NCBI GenBank assembly: GCA_017979445.1
Contig: CM030706.1
Coordinates: 31,389,330 to 31,453,329 of the forward strand
Length of the DNA stretch: 64,000 nucleotides
Direction: 5' to 3'
Source of the DNA: Akebia trifoliata
Lineage: Eukaryota > Streptophyta > Magnoliopsida > Ranunculales > Lardizabalaceae
Below, piece by piece: positions 24,440 through 47,447 of the stretch. The notes beneath the pieces are model-generated. The model was not told the origin of the DNA. It saw only the letters and a program-made list of their open reading frames with translations, and made no database searches. The translations under genes were made by a program, and so were the position numbers. How positions within the stretch are numbered: position 1 is the stretch's first letter; each line of letters begins with the position of its first letter.

Positions 24440-25355
24440 ATCAAAATTATCAGTTCTCTAGATCTGTAAAATGCCTCCTCTATGCCTTCATATTAATTAT
24501 AAATATATTTGTTTTCTATATTTAATAGGTGGAATGCTAATGAATTTTTTTCTTTCTTGAGCTCAATTTGTTATTATGATTGTGATGTGTACCCATTTAT
24601 AGTTTCTACAAAGTCGATTAAAAAAAAAAAAAAAAAACGAAAAGCTCGTGAGTCGCGTCCTCTATTATGTGGTTATGATCTTATGTTTATGTCTATTGTA
24701 ATATGAACTCGAGAAAAAAAAATGCAGTTACTTCTATCCTTTTTATTCCTACTTAGTTGTTATGGCTATAGAATCACTCATTATTGTTCCTATTGGAAAG
24801 CATCATTTAAAAAGCTTTCATCCTTGGAACACTGTCGAAATTTGAAGTAAGAATTTTCCAGACTTAGGAACTCTGCTACAATCTGCGAGCTCCAGCCAAT
24901 TTGCTGCTTCTTGTAGTCATAAATCACTATTCGATCTTGAAACGAAATATCTATGAGCATAGACAGAGAGGGGAGATAATAGGAAAGTTAAAATGTTAAG
25001 GTTATGGTACTATATAAACAATCGCTTACCTCTGACGATGTTGAGATTTGGCTATCCAATTTCTGTATTATTTAGAATACCCAAGCAAACATTGCCATGT
25101 GACTATAAAAGAGTGAAATAGAAAAAAAAAAAAAAAAAAAAGCTATTAGAATATTTGATCTTCAGTGTTTCCATCCACTTTGTTGAAAAGATAAAGAGGT
25201 GTTTCTTACGAATATAATCAGATAAGCTTCGGGGGATATTTCCAATCGAACTTTTTTGCTATTTGCGAAGCTCAATGTTAAAGTCTTGACATCAATAATC
25301 GATTTGAATGATTTCGAACCTTTTCAACAGATGGAGAGTGTCAAATATCATAGCC
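24440..25355 (-). pseudogene. 3'-terminal copy of the aspartic protease gene (exons 6 part, 7, 8 and 3' flank)
   Basis: Collinear with 16255-17170 in the same orientation, starting with TCAGTTCTCTAGATCTGTAAAAT in both. Exon 8 lies at about 24.82-24.96 kb, exon 7 at about 25.03-25.10 kb and the first part of exon 6 at about 25.21-25.34 kb, where homology stops abruptly after GGAGAGTGTC. Lesions include a small deletion in exon 8 (GCGAGCTCC against GCAGGAGCCC) and loss of the exon 6 segment encoding YFKTLT. There are no upstream exons and no active-site aspartates, so it cannot make protease. A 19-A run sits in the intron near 25.12 kb. Confidence 0.85.
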
Positions 25356-25439
25356 ATTTTTTATTTTGATATGATTTTCACGTACGTCCAAGCTAGATGG
25401 GAATGAGTGGCACATGATTCACAGATCCTAATGCAGACC

Positions 25440-26472
<1,033 letters not shown>

Positions 26473-26619
26473 TGCAGACCATTTGTGACCTTGAAAATAG
26501 ATTTCCAATACCTCCACCTAGTAAAAATAGTTTTTATGTATTTTATATTATCAATAATATTTATTTAATGTGACGTTATTTTCGTTTTGATGTAGATAAA
26601 TAGTATCCCGTTGATGTTA

Positions 26620-27060
26620 CTTATATGCACACACGTGGATTCATGGTACCATACTATAACGTTCAGTATTGATTGCCTGATTTTCGTAATGGTAAAACTA
26701 GGGGTAAAGAAGAGATATTCAATCATTTACATATCAAGGTGAAAAATGTAATAAAGAAGGCTTTCGAAGTTCTAAATGTGTGCTTCCTAATTTTAAAAAG
26801 GATAGCACCATTTACTTTTTTAACACAAACGAATATAATGATTGCATCTGTGGCAATCCATAATTTTTTCTTCGTAGAATTTCGATGACAGATGAACTAT
26901 TTAGACAAGTTGAAAACGATGAAGTTCCTCTAAATATGACTAACGATGGAGATAACCCTCACGAGATCGATTAATTATATGAGCAAACTGAATGGGCGTT
27001 CAAGATTGGTTTACACGGCCAAATTGTAAATCAACTTATCAATGCAATACTTGAATTTAT
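26620..27060 (+). pseudogene. PIF/Harbinger transposase C-terminal remnant
   Basis: The frame at 26673-26883 contains KEEIFNHLHIKVKN, AFEVLNVCFLILKRIAPF and MIASVAIHNFF. These match the end of the DDE (DDE_Tnp_4) domain of plant PIF/Harbinger transposases, where FN-RH-LRN, FG-LK-RFPIL and HNF motifs occur in this order. After HNFF a frameshift moves coding to another frame, where SMTDELFRQVENDEVPL (about 26880-26930) continues the family's C-terminal acidic tail. The catalytic Asp residues upstream are not present. A broken, inactive fragment. Confidence 0.7.
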
Positions 27061-27259
27061 GTTTAAACAATATTATATTTTGTTATTATGGTTTAGACAT
27101 TTTTTATGAAGTGGATGCATTTTTATTTATTTTTATTTTTTTGCTATTAAACATGAACTCACCAATGCAAACATTTGAATTTATGTAAATGTATATTTTT
27201 TTATATTATTTGTTTCTATGTTTATTACTTGTTTTATTTATAATATTGTGTTATCTATT

Positions 27260-27860
27260 TAAATGGATGTACAAATCCCATGTGCATGTGGTAAATGCAC
27301 TCGCCAAGTTTGTACATGGGAAACTTCAAGAAACCCAGACCGTTTGTATCTCAAATGTCCAAATGCAGTAACTTGATAACTTTTTTTAAAGATATTTTAC
27401 AAAATTATTTGAAATCACATGTCAATATCTAAAATGCAATATTTTTTTGTTTGTCTATTTCAGATTGAAAATAGAAAGGGATGTGGATTTTGAATTTGGT
27501 TGGATGAATTGAGATGATGTAAATGTGGATGTGAACCATGTAAATTATTAACAACTATATCCAACAAAAATGTTAATAAAAGACGAAGATTTTATTATTA
27601 TTCTAAATCAATGGTGAATAATACAAAAATTATATAATTCAATATCATTTATTTTTTACGTTAATTTTATTATAGCCAATAAAAATGGATGTGGCTTTTT
27701 CACGTGGTACGAGGAGTTAAATGTTGTTTCATCAACAAACGTGAAAGAATAGAAAGAAAAAATCGAGTGCAAAAAGAAAGAGATTGAGAAATTTTGTACT
27801 TACATTGTAGACTTATGCAAGAATTTGACAGAAAAATTAAATCTAAAAAAAGATTAATAG
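27260..27860 (+). pseudogene. Two GRF-type zinc-finger remnants
   Basis: Conceptual translation near 27270-27370 reads PCACGKCTRQVCTWETSRNP and LYLKCPN. This fits the start of plant GRF zinc fingers (C-x-C-G, T-x-x-NPGR-F, x-C). About 27475-27530 gives NRKGCGF and WLDE, and 27682-27850 gives NGCGFFTWYEE followed by a Lys/Glu-rich helix (EKIECKKKEIEKF) and LTEKLNLKK. These are the second half of the domain and its usual coiled-coil tail. Stops and frame changes break the chain. Whether it was a host gene or accessory ORF of the adjacent Harbinger element is not resolved. Confidence 0.5.
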
Positions 27861-28819
27861 AATATTATGTAATTTAAAATTTGGGTACAATGAATTATGC
27901 TTGTAATTTAGAATATCAAACCATCTTATCTTTTACATGTGTGCTCCTTTTATTATATGTGATGTGAATTAACAATTAAAATAGCCAAACAAAATATACT
28001 GTGATTGAAAAAGGGTAATATAGTCAATTTACTAATTTTCAACAAGAACTAAACAAACTGTCTGAGTTTTTTTGAGTGCTTACTTTGAATCAATTCAGTA
28101 CAATTCAGATAGGTAAACAGACAACATCCTCAACACTTAAATTCAACGCTTATACTGTTTCAACAATTATAATCTTTCAGCACTTATTTGTTCAATTTAA
28201 CAAACGACCCCTTAGTTAGAAACAACATATTTTTAATAAATAAATAAATAAATAATAATAAACAAAAAATTATATAATAAATAATTAATTTATTCATAAA
28301 AAAATCATTAATTTATCCTTAAAGAAGTCATTAATATATGTCCTAACTTTAAAATAATTCATATAATTGAATAAATTTATTTATTTATTTTGTAAAGTTC
28401 GGTTCTCGGTTTGGTTCAGTTCTATAAAAGTCTTGAACCAAAATCGAATCAAATTAATTGGTTCTCCATTTTTTAAACACAGAACCAAATTGCAACTTAT
28501 TCCAAACTGAACCAAAGCAACCCAAAACTATCAGTTTGGTTCGGTTCTCGATTTGAACCGGACCAAGTTGCACCCCTACTTCTCACTACTTAGAAAATTA
28601 TGTCCCATGGACACCTTATCTAACTAAGCTCATAGGCTATCCATCTGGAATTTTACAAAAATATTTGGTGGGCCAATTTTTCTACTAAAAAATTAGATCA
28701 CCAAAGCTTAGTTCTTGATCAAATGCTTGATTTCAAATAATATATACGATTTCAGTATGGACCACAAATTAACTGATGTTTGATCAATGTACAGTGGACC
28801 ACATCTTTGTAACACATGC
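27861..28819. other. Repeat-rich spacer with a hAT-like right end
   Basis: No gene. At 28.39-28.58 kb, GGTTCGGTTC and GAACCGGACCAAG words end in GTTGCACCCCTA. Reversed, this is TAGGGGTGCAAC, a common hAT end. No left partner or target duplication was found, so it is probably a fragment. A similar patch (GAACCAAACTGCAATTGATTCCCCTA) lies at about 29.83-29.86 kb. Confidence 0.35.
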
Positions 28820-29515
28820 ATATGCCTTAAGAATAAGTGCTTTGTAAAGCCATTTAAAAGGGAATTTCTTTGTCATTAAAATTTGTTCTCGCAAGCCATG
28901 GTAAGTGGTGACATCTTACTTTGACCGATCAACCCTCCACGTTTTCAAACTGTTGACATACTCTTTTTGACCTTGATCTTCTCTGAAAGCTCAACATAAA
29001 ATGACTCAAACGCCCTCTTTTTCCACATCTAGTCAAAAACCATTGATTTTTTCTCCTTAAAATCATTCAACTTCAACCCATGAGATTTTTTTTATTTTTC
29101 TCATCTACAATCTTTAGATCCAGTCTCCTTCAAAGTCCAATTTCAAAACCATGATAAGATTTTTGAGAAGTAGAAGATGATGAATTTTTTAGTATAAAAT
29201 TCATGGGATTTTTTACTAGAGGTCCTAGATTTTCAAGACGTTAAAGATGGTAGAATTTTGAGAGAAAGATCAAGATTTTTGGTTATGGGTTGAAGAGAAG
29301 GGATTTTTCTTTTAGTTTTCTAATGTAGAATTAGGTCAAGTAAGTGGCGTATGTCATTATTTCACACAAGGGTGAGTATTTTAAACATGCATTGAAATCA
29401 TCTTATTTACTCAGATGATGCACATTCCAAATTATTTGCAAAGTTCGTAAAAAAAAAGTGTTTTTGGTACATAAGTTGTTTTTTAAATGCTTAAAAGGTT
29501 GTTTGGTAAAATATC
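28820..29515. repeat. Composite repeat, second copy of 21.24-22.15 kb
   Basis: Matches the 21.24-22.15 kb composite at both ends (AAGTGCTTTGTAAAGCCATTT near 28.84 kb; CAAATTATTTGCAAAGTTCG near 29.43 kb) and in the middle (ATGACTCAAACGCCCTC, GAATTAGGTCAAGTAAG), in the same orientation, but shorter by about 200 bases. Confidence 0.55.
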
Positions 29516-29908
29516 GATATAAGCATAAGAAATTTTTTCTGTCAAATATTTTCAAAATAAAGATAAATGTATTCTATTTTGGTGTTTTCATAATAGCACT
29601 AATTTTCTTAGGGGAAATTTTTTTGGGTTTCCGAAAAAGAATAAAATTTCAATCACAAAATATTATGTTAAACCGAATCAATTGAGAACCATAATCAATA
29701 AGGACCAATTAAAATTTGAGAACCGAAACTGTTTAAAGAGAATTTTTTTTCTTTCATGATTCCAAGTCTAGTTCCATTGATTTGAGAACTGAATCCAATA
29801 GGAACCAAAACTATTTTTTTTTAAATACAGAGTTGAACCAAACTGCAATTGATTCCCCTATTCTTTGGTAAAAACATCCATCTCTTAAAATAAAATTCAA
29901 TATAATTT

Positions 29909-30030
29909 GAGAGATTCGATTGCCACACAAACTTTTGCTAACGCCATTCTAATTCATATGTAAATCACCAAAGAATTGCACACACCTTGGTGTGGCATTA
30001 ACAAAATTTGGTGTGGCAATAGAAAGCATT
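29909..30030. mobile_element. MITE, CCACACCAACTTTTGC family
   Basis: GAGATTCGATTGCCACAC at the left pairs with GTGTGGCAATAGAAAGC at the right, with ACTTTTGCTAACGCCA/TGGCATTAACAAAATTTGG arms and a central TATGTAAATCACCAAAGAATT shared with copies at 49.91, 57.06 and 57.86 kb. Confidence 0.65.
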
Positions 30031-31138
30031 ATATGATTTGTATACTTTAGGGTTGATGGGGTAAAGGAGGAAAGGCACTAAAGTTGAATGGGTATTTATT
30101 GAAAAAAGGGGGTAATAGGGTATTCTTTGGAAATAATGTAGAAGAGGAAAGACGATAAATGTTTTTTTTTTTTTTAAATTTATTTCTATGAGTAACCCAC
30201 GACTTCAAAGTTTTTTTGCAATGTGTCAAACTGACTGAGTTATGGGTCTAAGCTCAAAAGATATAAAGTTCATCTTAACACCGTCAAAAACACCGTCAGG
30301 TGCTTATTTCCAATGTGTTTTAAATTCATCTTAACAACGTGTTTTAAAGTTATCATCGACATTTGTAGTAAGATTAAATCCCAACCACTTTTTATAGGAA
30401 AATAAAGAAACTAGGGTCCGTCATTACATTTTATTATATAGATATCTATAGAAAACGTAATGTATTTTCTACAACAAAGCTTTGTAGATATTCTTTTCAC
30501 CAAAGTTTATGAACTATTAGTTACCGAAAAATTTAATGATTCTTTCAAATTACCCGTTCCATTTAATTTGAGCAAAACAGATTTCTTCCAAATAGGAATG
30601 TCAATGGATGGGGTCCGGCATAATATCAAAATTGCTTTGCAATGTGTCAAACCAATTGAGCGGTAGATCTAAAGCCCATTCCTACCCGATAACTAAATTA
30701 GGATCCATATCAAGGACAGAGACTAGTATTGAATCGCATTTCAAATTTACAAAAATACCCATGTTGGGAGGCCTTTAATACATGTGGACCAATAGGAATG
30801 TGGGATTTTCCAAAATCGCACTCTTAAGGACCAATCCAATTAGAATTTGATTTGATAACTTACTCGGAGGGCTGAAAATCAACCATGTGGACTCAATCTT
30901 TAAAAAAAACGAAAGGAATTATATTTTTCTTCATTTAAGTTAGTAGTTTTCAAATTTTCATATCCGTTTTTATAATACTTTCACAGGATTTAAAAAAAAG
31001 GGTCCACCTACTATAAACGGATTGTCCCTAATAAAAAGCCTTAATATTAGGCTCACCATTCATTTTGTGGAAGTCCTCTTCTTCCTCCTCTTAATCTTGA
31101 ATCTCTTTAACAAACCTTCCCTTCAGATACGTTTCTCC
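30031..31138. other. Upstream region and probable promoter of the DnaJ gene
   Basis: No gene. The words GCAATGTGTCAAAC and (G)GGTCTAAG-like occur at about 30220 and 30640, suggesting a small duplicated repeat. The leader just upstream of the DnaJ ATG is CT-rich (31075-31135). Confidence 0.35.
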
Positions 31139-33442
31139 ATGGGAGATCATCATCCACCTGCGACTTCGCCCGACTTCCACAGCATTCTTGGTGTTGCTAA
31201 AGGCGCCTCCATTAGAGACGTCTGCAAGGCCTACAAATCTCTGGTCATGAGATGGCATCCCGATAAACATCCCACTTCACAAAAACCCGAGGCCGAAGCC
31301 AAATTTAGATCCATTAACGAAGCGTATGAGGTACATACACAATGCAAGCATGCATGCACGTATATACATTTATCCATGCATGGTATGAAATGAAATGTAA
31401 ACTTTGTAAACAAACGAGTTTGATGCGAGTGATTCACATGAAATGATTATGTTAAGGGCACATAAACCACAATGTCAATAGAAGCATTAATCGTTGTTCT
31501 TCGCTTGGTACAAAAAGTTTCATATTGTCTATATTCAGATTCTCTCATTGAACTTTTATGCTAAGTATGGACGATGTATAAACATTAGACTAGAGCTTTC
31601 TTAGGGTTTTTTTTTTGCAACCTATAGCCCTTGGGCATGTCTCAGGGCTTTCTCCCATAGCCCTCCACCCTCCACGTAGCCTTTTTCGTGACTCAAACTC
31701 GGGACGTGGGGTTGGCTCTAATACCAAATATTAGGAACCCAAACCAATATTCTAAAAGGCCTAGACCTGTTGGAACGCGTCAAGTTTAAGCACTTAACCA
31801 CTTAGGTATGTAACAAAATTGGCTTCAAATCAACCATGAACATGCTTGAATCTAATTACTAGAAGCCATTGATCAATCTGATTGTTTGCGTATAGATCCA
31901 CTTAAGATCAGCTCATAGGGTAAGTGAGCCAAAAAAAAAAAGAGAAAAAACAAGATGTTCCAAGGGACATCACAAAAGATGACTCTTCATGTCAAGCGAA
32001 ACAAGTTCATCACACTTCTAGAGACACGGTGGTTTCTGCACTTTTAGCATCTGAGTCCTTGTCAATTATGGACATAAGTACCTCCATTATCCATGCATGC
32101 ATATATCCATCTTATTTCGTCGATGAATTCGCCTTCACCTTCATGTCCTTGTTGATTTGCAGGCCCTTAAAGACAATAAACTAGAAGATAGAGGAAACAT
32201 GTATGGTGGACACGGGTATTCTACAGACGATGGAAGAGCTAGATCAAGAGGCGATGATCCAACAACTCCCAGGGCTTCATACAGGCATCGAAGTGTTGAT
32301 AATCATTTTTCCTCCAAACCTAGCTTTCTCCCAAAAAGCTTTAGCCGAAGGGTTCAAAACCCAACGCCTGCTTCTAGCACTCTCCAAAAGAGTGTGAGCC
32401 GAAGGAGCACCACTCCGATCATGTTTTCATACTCGACAGTAAGGAGGAAACCAGAACCAATTGAGAAGAAACTCGAATGCACACTTGAAGAGCTATGCCA
32501 TGGATGTGTGAAGAAGATCAAGATCACAAGAGATGTCATCACTAATACTGGGTTTGTTACTTAGATTAAGCCTTCATCACATTTTCTTTTGGTTTCTTTT
32601 ATCTTTCTTAAACATATATCTTTGTCAAGTCTCTTACCCATGAAATGTGACTCTATTTTAATGGTAAGTTGGACTTCAACCAGCCACCTCAAAGTTGCAT
32701 TATAATATATATGTAAACCAACTAAGCTAGGGGTCCAATCCCCAATATGAAACATGTTTAACTATTCAACTCTATCTAGAGTTATATCTTATTTTAACGT
32801 ATGTTTGTTCGTATCTTTAGTGTTGCTATCTCAATCTACGTCATTTCCAGTCTTTCAGTAATCCCATAAAGAATTTGAATTGTAAATTGGAATCATTATC
32901 ACTGACTCTTCATAACCTATCCAATAATAATGTGGTAACTCATTCAAATTTGGATACAACCAATTTTTTTGGTGTTTATGATCTTTCTTTCTGGCAGGAT
33001 AATTGTTCAAGAAGAGGAATTACTAAGGATAAAAGTGAAGCCGGGATGGAAGAAAGGAACGAAGATCACATTTGAAGGAATGGGTGACGAGAGTCCGGGC
33101 AGTCTTCCAGCTGACATAATATTCTCGATTGATGAGAAACGACACCCCTTGTTTAAGAGGGAAGGAGATGACTTGGTGTTGGCAGTTGAGATCCCCTTAA
33201 TAAAGGCACTCACAGGTTGCACGCTCTCGATCCCTCTCTTGGGTGGGGACAAGATGGGTTTGTCGTTAGACGATGTAATATACCCAGGTTACGAAAAGAT
33301 AATTCCGGGCCAAGGCATGACTAATCCCAGAGACCAAGGAATGAGGGGAGACCTAAGAATCAAATTCCATGTCATTTTTCCAACCAAATTGAGTCAAGAA
33401 CAACGGTCTGATATTCGAAGCCTTCTTCAGGATTCCTCTTGA
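31139..33442 (+). CDS. DnaJ/HSP40 co-chaperone, type II-like with Ser/Arg-rich linker
   Basis: J-proteins stimulate HSP70 ATPase and deliver unfolded clients. Three exons, 31139-31330, 32163-32551 and 32998-33442, with GT-AG junctions, join to 341 residues. Residues 10-66 are the J domain (PDFHSILGVAKGAS ... EAYEALKD), with the essential HPD at 40-42. Residues 165-335 are the two-lobed DnaJ C-terminal client-binding region (KKLECTLEELCHGCVKKIKI ... VKPGWKKGTKITFEG ... LPLLGGD-type end). The linker (about 70-160) lacks the usual Gly/Phe-rich segment. It is basic and Ser/Arg-rich, with SFSRR and SVSRR repeats. No zinc-finger domain, so it is not type I. The layout resembles the small plant subgroup that includes Arabidopsis At1g11040/At1g44160 (from memory). 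Start: ATG at 31139 fits the family; an upstream in-frame start at 31022 would add 39 residues, many hydrophobic, and is less likely. Confidence 0.92.
31590..31815 (-). mobile_element. TRIM/LTR-related fragment in DnaJ intron 1
   Basis: Minus strand contains GTTTGGGTTCCTAATATTTGGTATTAGAGCCAACCC. The GGTATTAGAGCC part resembles the initiator-Met tRNA primer-binding site TGGTATCAGAGC and is followed by the same downstream words (CGAGTTTGAGTCACG) as in the complete TRIM at 38555-39038. Only one LTR-like end is visible. Confidence 0.45.
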
Positions 33443-33985
33443 CCGTTGAGCTCATTTTGCTTTATGTTTCTTATAAGCAGAAGACGTGTAGAAACTCTCG
33501 AAATTAACAGATGGATATAGAAATATGTACTATTAAGGATAAACGTCTTATTCATGTCTTCACTTGCTTGAAGTATTTGCCCCAATGTTTCTCTTTTTCC
33601 TTGACATTTACATATCAATGAACTTAAAAACCTTGTACTTTGTTTGATATGTAAGATCATGGAGCTTTACATTGTCATCCATCTTTATCATCATTGTCAT
33701 CATTAGGAGTTCATTGAACGAATATTACGTTCCTTTCTTCAGTTATACCTAAAGTTGCATCTTTATGTCCATTCGATGTATATCTGAAGTTGCATTCTAA
33801 CAAAAAGAAAAGAGAGGAGTTGATGCTATGATGAAGAAACTTGGCATTTTCACAGAAATGCCATCTCAACATAAAATCCTCAAAAAACAAGCCTCTAAAC
33901 TTTACACCATAAGATCACCAAACCAAGAATGCTAGTGATTGAGTACTAATTTCATTCCTTTCTATCAATTCTAACAAATGGCAAA
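33443..33985. other. DnaJ 3' UTR and spacer
   Basis: The 3' UTR of the DnaJ gene followed by AT-rich spacer. No gene recognised. Confidence 0.4.
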
Positions 33986-33989
33986 AGGA

Positions 33990-34850
33990 ATGTACTTCCA
34001 TAAAATCTTCACTTTACCAAGAAAGATTGGTGACTTTGTTGAACAAGGAAGGATAGAAAATGAGACCAAACGACACGCACCACTCAACAGTTGATGAGGA
34101 GGTGATCTAGCTTTACAGGTACAATAAAAATCAACAAGAAACATACTCCTCAACTTTAGGTGATCTATTGTAGGAAGTTTGTTCAAGGCCACCACCCACA
34201 TTGAAGAAAGTAACTTTGGTTGAGACGACTTTTGAGGAACATGTAACAGAGGCTGGAAAGGAAGACTCCGAGCTCCCAAGGAGGGAGTAGAACGACCTTA
34301 CAAAGAAGATACCATCCGATTACCAACCCAGATCCTAGTCTTCCAAAACAGTCTAGGACATAATTGGATAAAAAATTAATGAGAGAGGCTGCATCAAACA
34401 TTGAATCTTCTTCTAAAACCTAAGTGCCAAGACACCTTCCCATCATTAGAGATCAAGAAGGAAGAGACAGGCATACCTTTTTTAGAGGATAAATAATAAA
34501 GTCTTTGGAACAGATCCTGAAGAGGGAAATCACCACACCACTGATCCTCCCAAAAGCGAACTCAATCCCCCTTTCCTACCTTGAAACGGATGTATTTGCC
34601 AAATTCAATGCCCACTTTACAAATTCCTTTCACCCAGTGCAACCATATGCCATGCTATTTGATCTACTCAACTAACCCATCAGATCCTCCCCATACTTTG
34701 TGTACTATTAGTTTCCTCCAAAGCCCCTCTTTCTCATTCCCAAACCACCACAACTACTTCTCTAACAATGCTCTATTCATTAGTCTTGGTCTTCTAACTC
34801 CCCCCCTCTCTGTTTTATCTTGCAAAACCATAGACCTTAGAATGTAAGCT
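33990..34850 (-). pseudogene. LINE reverse transcriptase ORF2 C-terminal fragment (zf-RVT region)
   Basis: Minus-strand translation across frame changes gives FWEDQWCGDFPLQDLFQRLY (about 34555-34500), then KVSWHLGFRRRFN (about 34430-34390). Next are ALNKLPTIDHLKLRSMFLVD (about 34180-34120) and, after a one-base shift, LDHLLINC and VVRVVWSHFLSF (about 34105-34050). This order is the post-RT segment and zinc-binding domain of plant L1-type LINE ORF2 (F-W-D-W, W-x-AL-K-x-T-D-L, CxxC, DHLL-HC). Frameshifts and stops are numerous, so it is dead. No poly(A) or 3' UTR was seen at its 3' side. Confidence 0.7.
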
Positions 34851-35353
34851 CTAACTGGTCAGTTCTAGGAAGACAAAAAGCTCAAGTTCATAGCTTAAAA
34901 GTTGACAAACCAAATCACACCCACTTAACAAATGGGTTTCACAGGTTGGAATCAGACTTTGCATCACAGCACATTATGGTCACCATCAAATTGCATTCAA
35001 GTAACTGTGCTTGTTCTGCTTGATAAGTTTCAGATAGAGAGTGCATGGGGGAAAAATGCAAAATCATGGATCATGAAAGCAAAAATAACTGCAATCACAC
35101 ACAGCTCTAAGAGACCACAACTTGCCTGGTAGGTTCTGCTCTTTGATTATAAACTTGACAGATGCGAACACTAACATCATTCAGCAATAAGAATCACAAA
35201 AGGATACCAGTAAATATCAATTGCAAGCTTATCAATCATTCTTCTTTGAGTTTAGATCTAATTAGAACCACTTGCAATCAATTACATAAAAGTACTTTAC
35301 TTACAAAGGAATGAAGGAAGTTAAATTACATAAATATAACCCAATCCCGTGGA
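34851..35353. other. Spacer / ALDH 3' flank
   Basis: No coding region. The part near 35.2-35.35 kb is presumably the ALDH 3' UTR. Confidence 0.35.
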
Positions 35354-46069
<10,716 letters not shown>

Positions 46070-46504
46070 TAAGTGTAGAGATTTAGAAGAAACAGAACCA
46101 GAGATTCTCTCTTAGATTTAGATTTTTAGAAGAATAAGGAAACAAAGAACTAAAGAAGACGATAATGTCGATAGCTTTATAGAGATAAGAGAGAGAGAGA
46201 GAGTAGGCCAAGGAGAAGAAAACGAACAGTGACGGAGAAGGAGGAGGTGTACTCCTGTTGTCAGTTTGTAACGTGTAACACAGAAGAAACAAAAGACAAA
46301 GTACCCCTCCAAGTTTTGGGGAATACTTGAGATGCCCTCTTGTATTTTCAAATTTATAACATGCTCCTCTCATAACCCCAGTCTTTTTTAAAAGCCTCAG
46401 TGGAGTGACCTAAATGCCCTTGTTTTCAAATTTCTTTCCAAAAATCCGATCATCTTCAATCTCTATGGTATATTAGAGGTAAATAAATGCTAATCTATTG
46501 AACC
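46070..46504 (-). promoter_or_regulatory. ALDH 5' UTR and proximal upstream region
   Basis: The leader is CT-rich on the sense strand (a (GA)n run on the plus strand at 46186-46201) and short. Upstream, 46300-46490 is a fragment of the dispersed repeat with AAATGCCC words, and a hAT insertion starts at 46505, only 436 bases from the ATG. The usable promoter is therefore compact or partly transposon-derived. No definite TATA box was assigned. Confidence 0.4.
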
Positions 46505-47447
46505 TAGGGCTGGCAATGGGTTGGGTTGGGTCGGGTTTGTGTCGTGTTGAGGTAAGAGTATTATGAAAATTTACCAAGCCCAACCTCTTTATAAATAAGT
46601 ATACTTGACCCGTTGCTATATAAAACCTATTTAATAAAATTCTAATATTTATTGGGAAAAATAAATTTCATTTCCACCACCAAAAATAAAATATCATTAC
46701 TAAAAATAAAGTGACACAATTATAAACTAAGTTCAATGGTGAAAAATAATTTTCTTTTTAAAAGAAAAAAATTTCAAAGTTCGTAGAATTTTGTCCTTTA
46801 CAACCATGTGGCATCAGATCATGTTTTTGGATGCCATAAAGTGATGTGGTCAGAAAATTTTCCTTGCTAATTTAGTAAATAAAGTATTTTTCAATATTAT
46901 TATTATTATTACTATTATTATTGGCTAAGCATAATGTATTTCATTATCACATGTGACATAATAACCTTACTTTGTAAGATCTTAAATCTTACTAAGGGAC
47001 ATTTTGCCAATATTAGGAATCAAACACCACATACCTCTTTATTTTAATAAAAAAATATGAAGTAAAAAAAATATAAATATAAATAAATAACTTATTAAGA
47101 AAAGTGTTTTTTCTTTTCCAAACTAAAACTTAACCATTTATTAATTTAAAAATATCTTAAAACACCCTTTATATTTTATAGAATTAAAAAAATATATATT
47201 ATGAAAAAGTTCAAAGAAATTCTAAATTTTTTTTAATAATTTAAAAAATTCTTAAAAAATTATTGATATAATTAAAATTACACATTAATGACAGAATAAT
47301 TAAACGTGTTTAAACGGATTAGACGAGTTGACGCCCAGTACCCAAATCCAACCCATTTAATAATCATGTTAGATGGGTTGACGCTATAATGATCCAAACC
47401 CACTAAGTTCGTGTTATTTTCGAGTCGTGTTAAGATTGTCACCCCGA
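46505..47447. mobile_element. Non-autonomous hAT-like element upstream of ALDH
   Basis: Ends TAGGGCTGGCAAT and, reversed, TCGGGGTGACAAT are flanked by perfect 8-bp duplications ATTGAACC (46497-46504 and 47448-47455). Subterminal GGGTTGGGTTGGGTCGGG at the left and CAACCCATT, CCAAACCCA at the right are complementary. The middle carries a fragment of the GAGAGATTTACC-type element (CAGATCATGTTTTTGGATGCC near 46.82 kb). No ORF. Confidence 0.8.

Noticed and set aside
30594..30692. TAGGAATGTCAATGG ... CCCATTCCTA as a possible small hAT-like element
   Set aside because: Ends are only partly inverted and no target duplication is present; could be chance in repeat-rich DNA.
34581..34847. 88-residue plus-strand open frame
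   Set aside because: Antisense shadow of the LINE reverse-transcriptase fragment.
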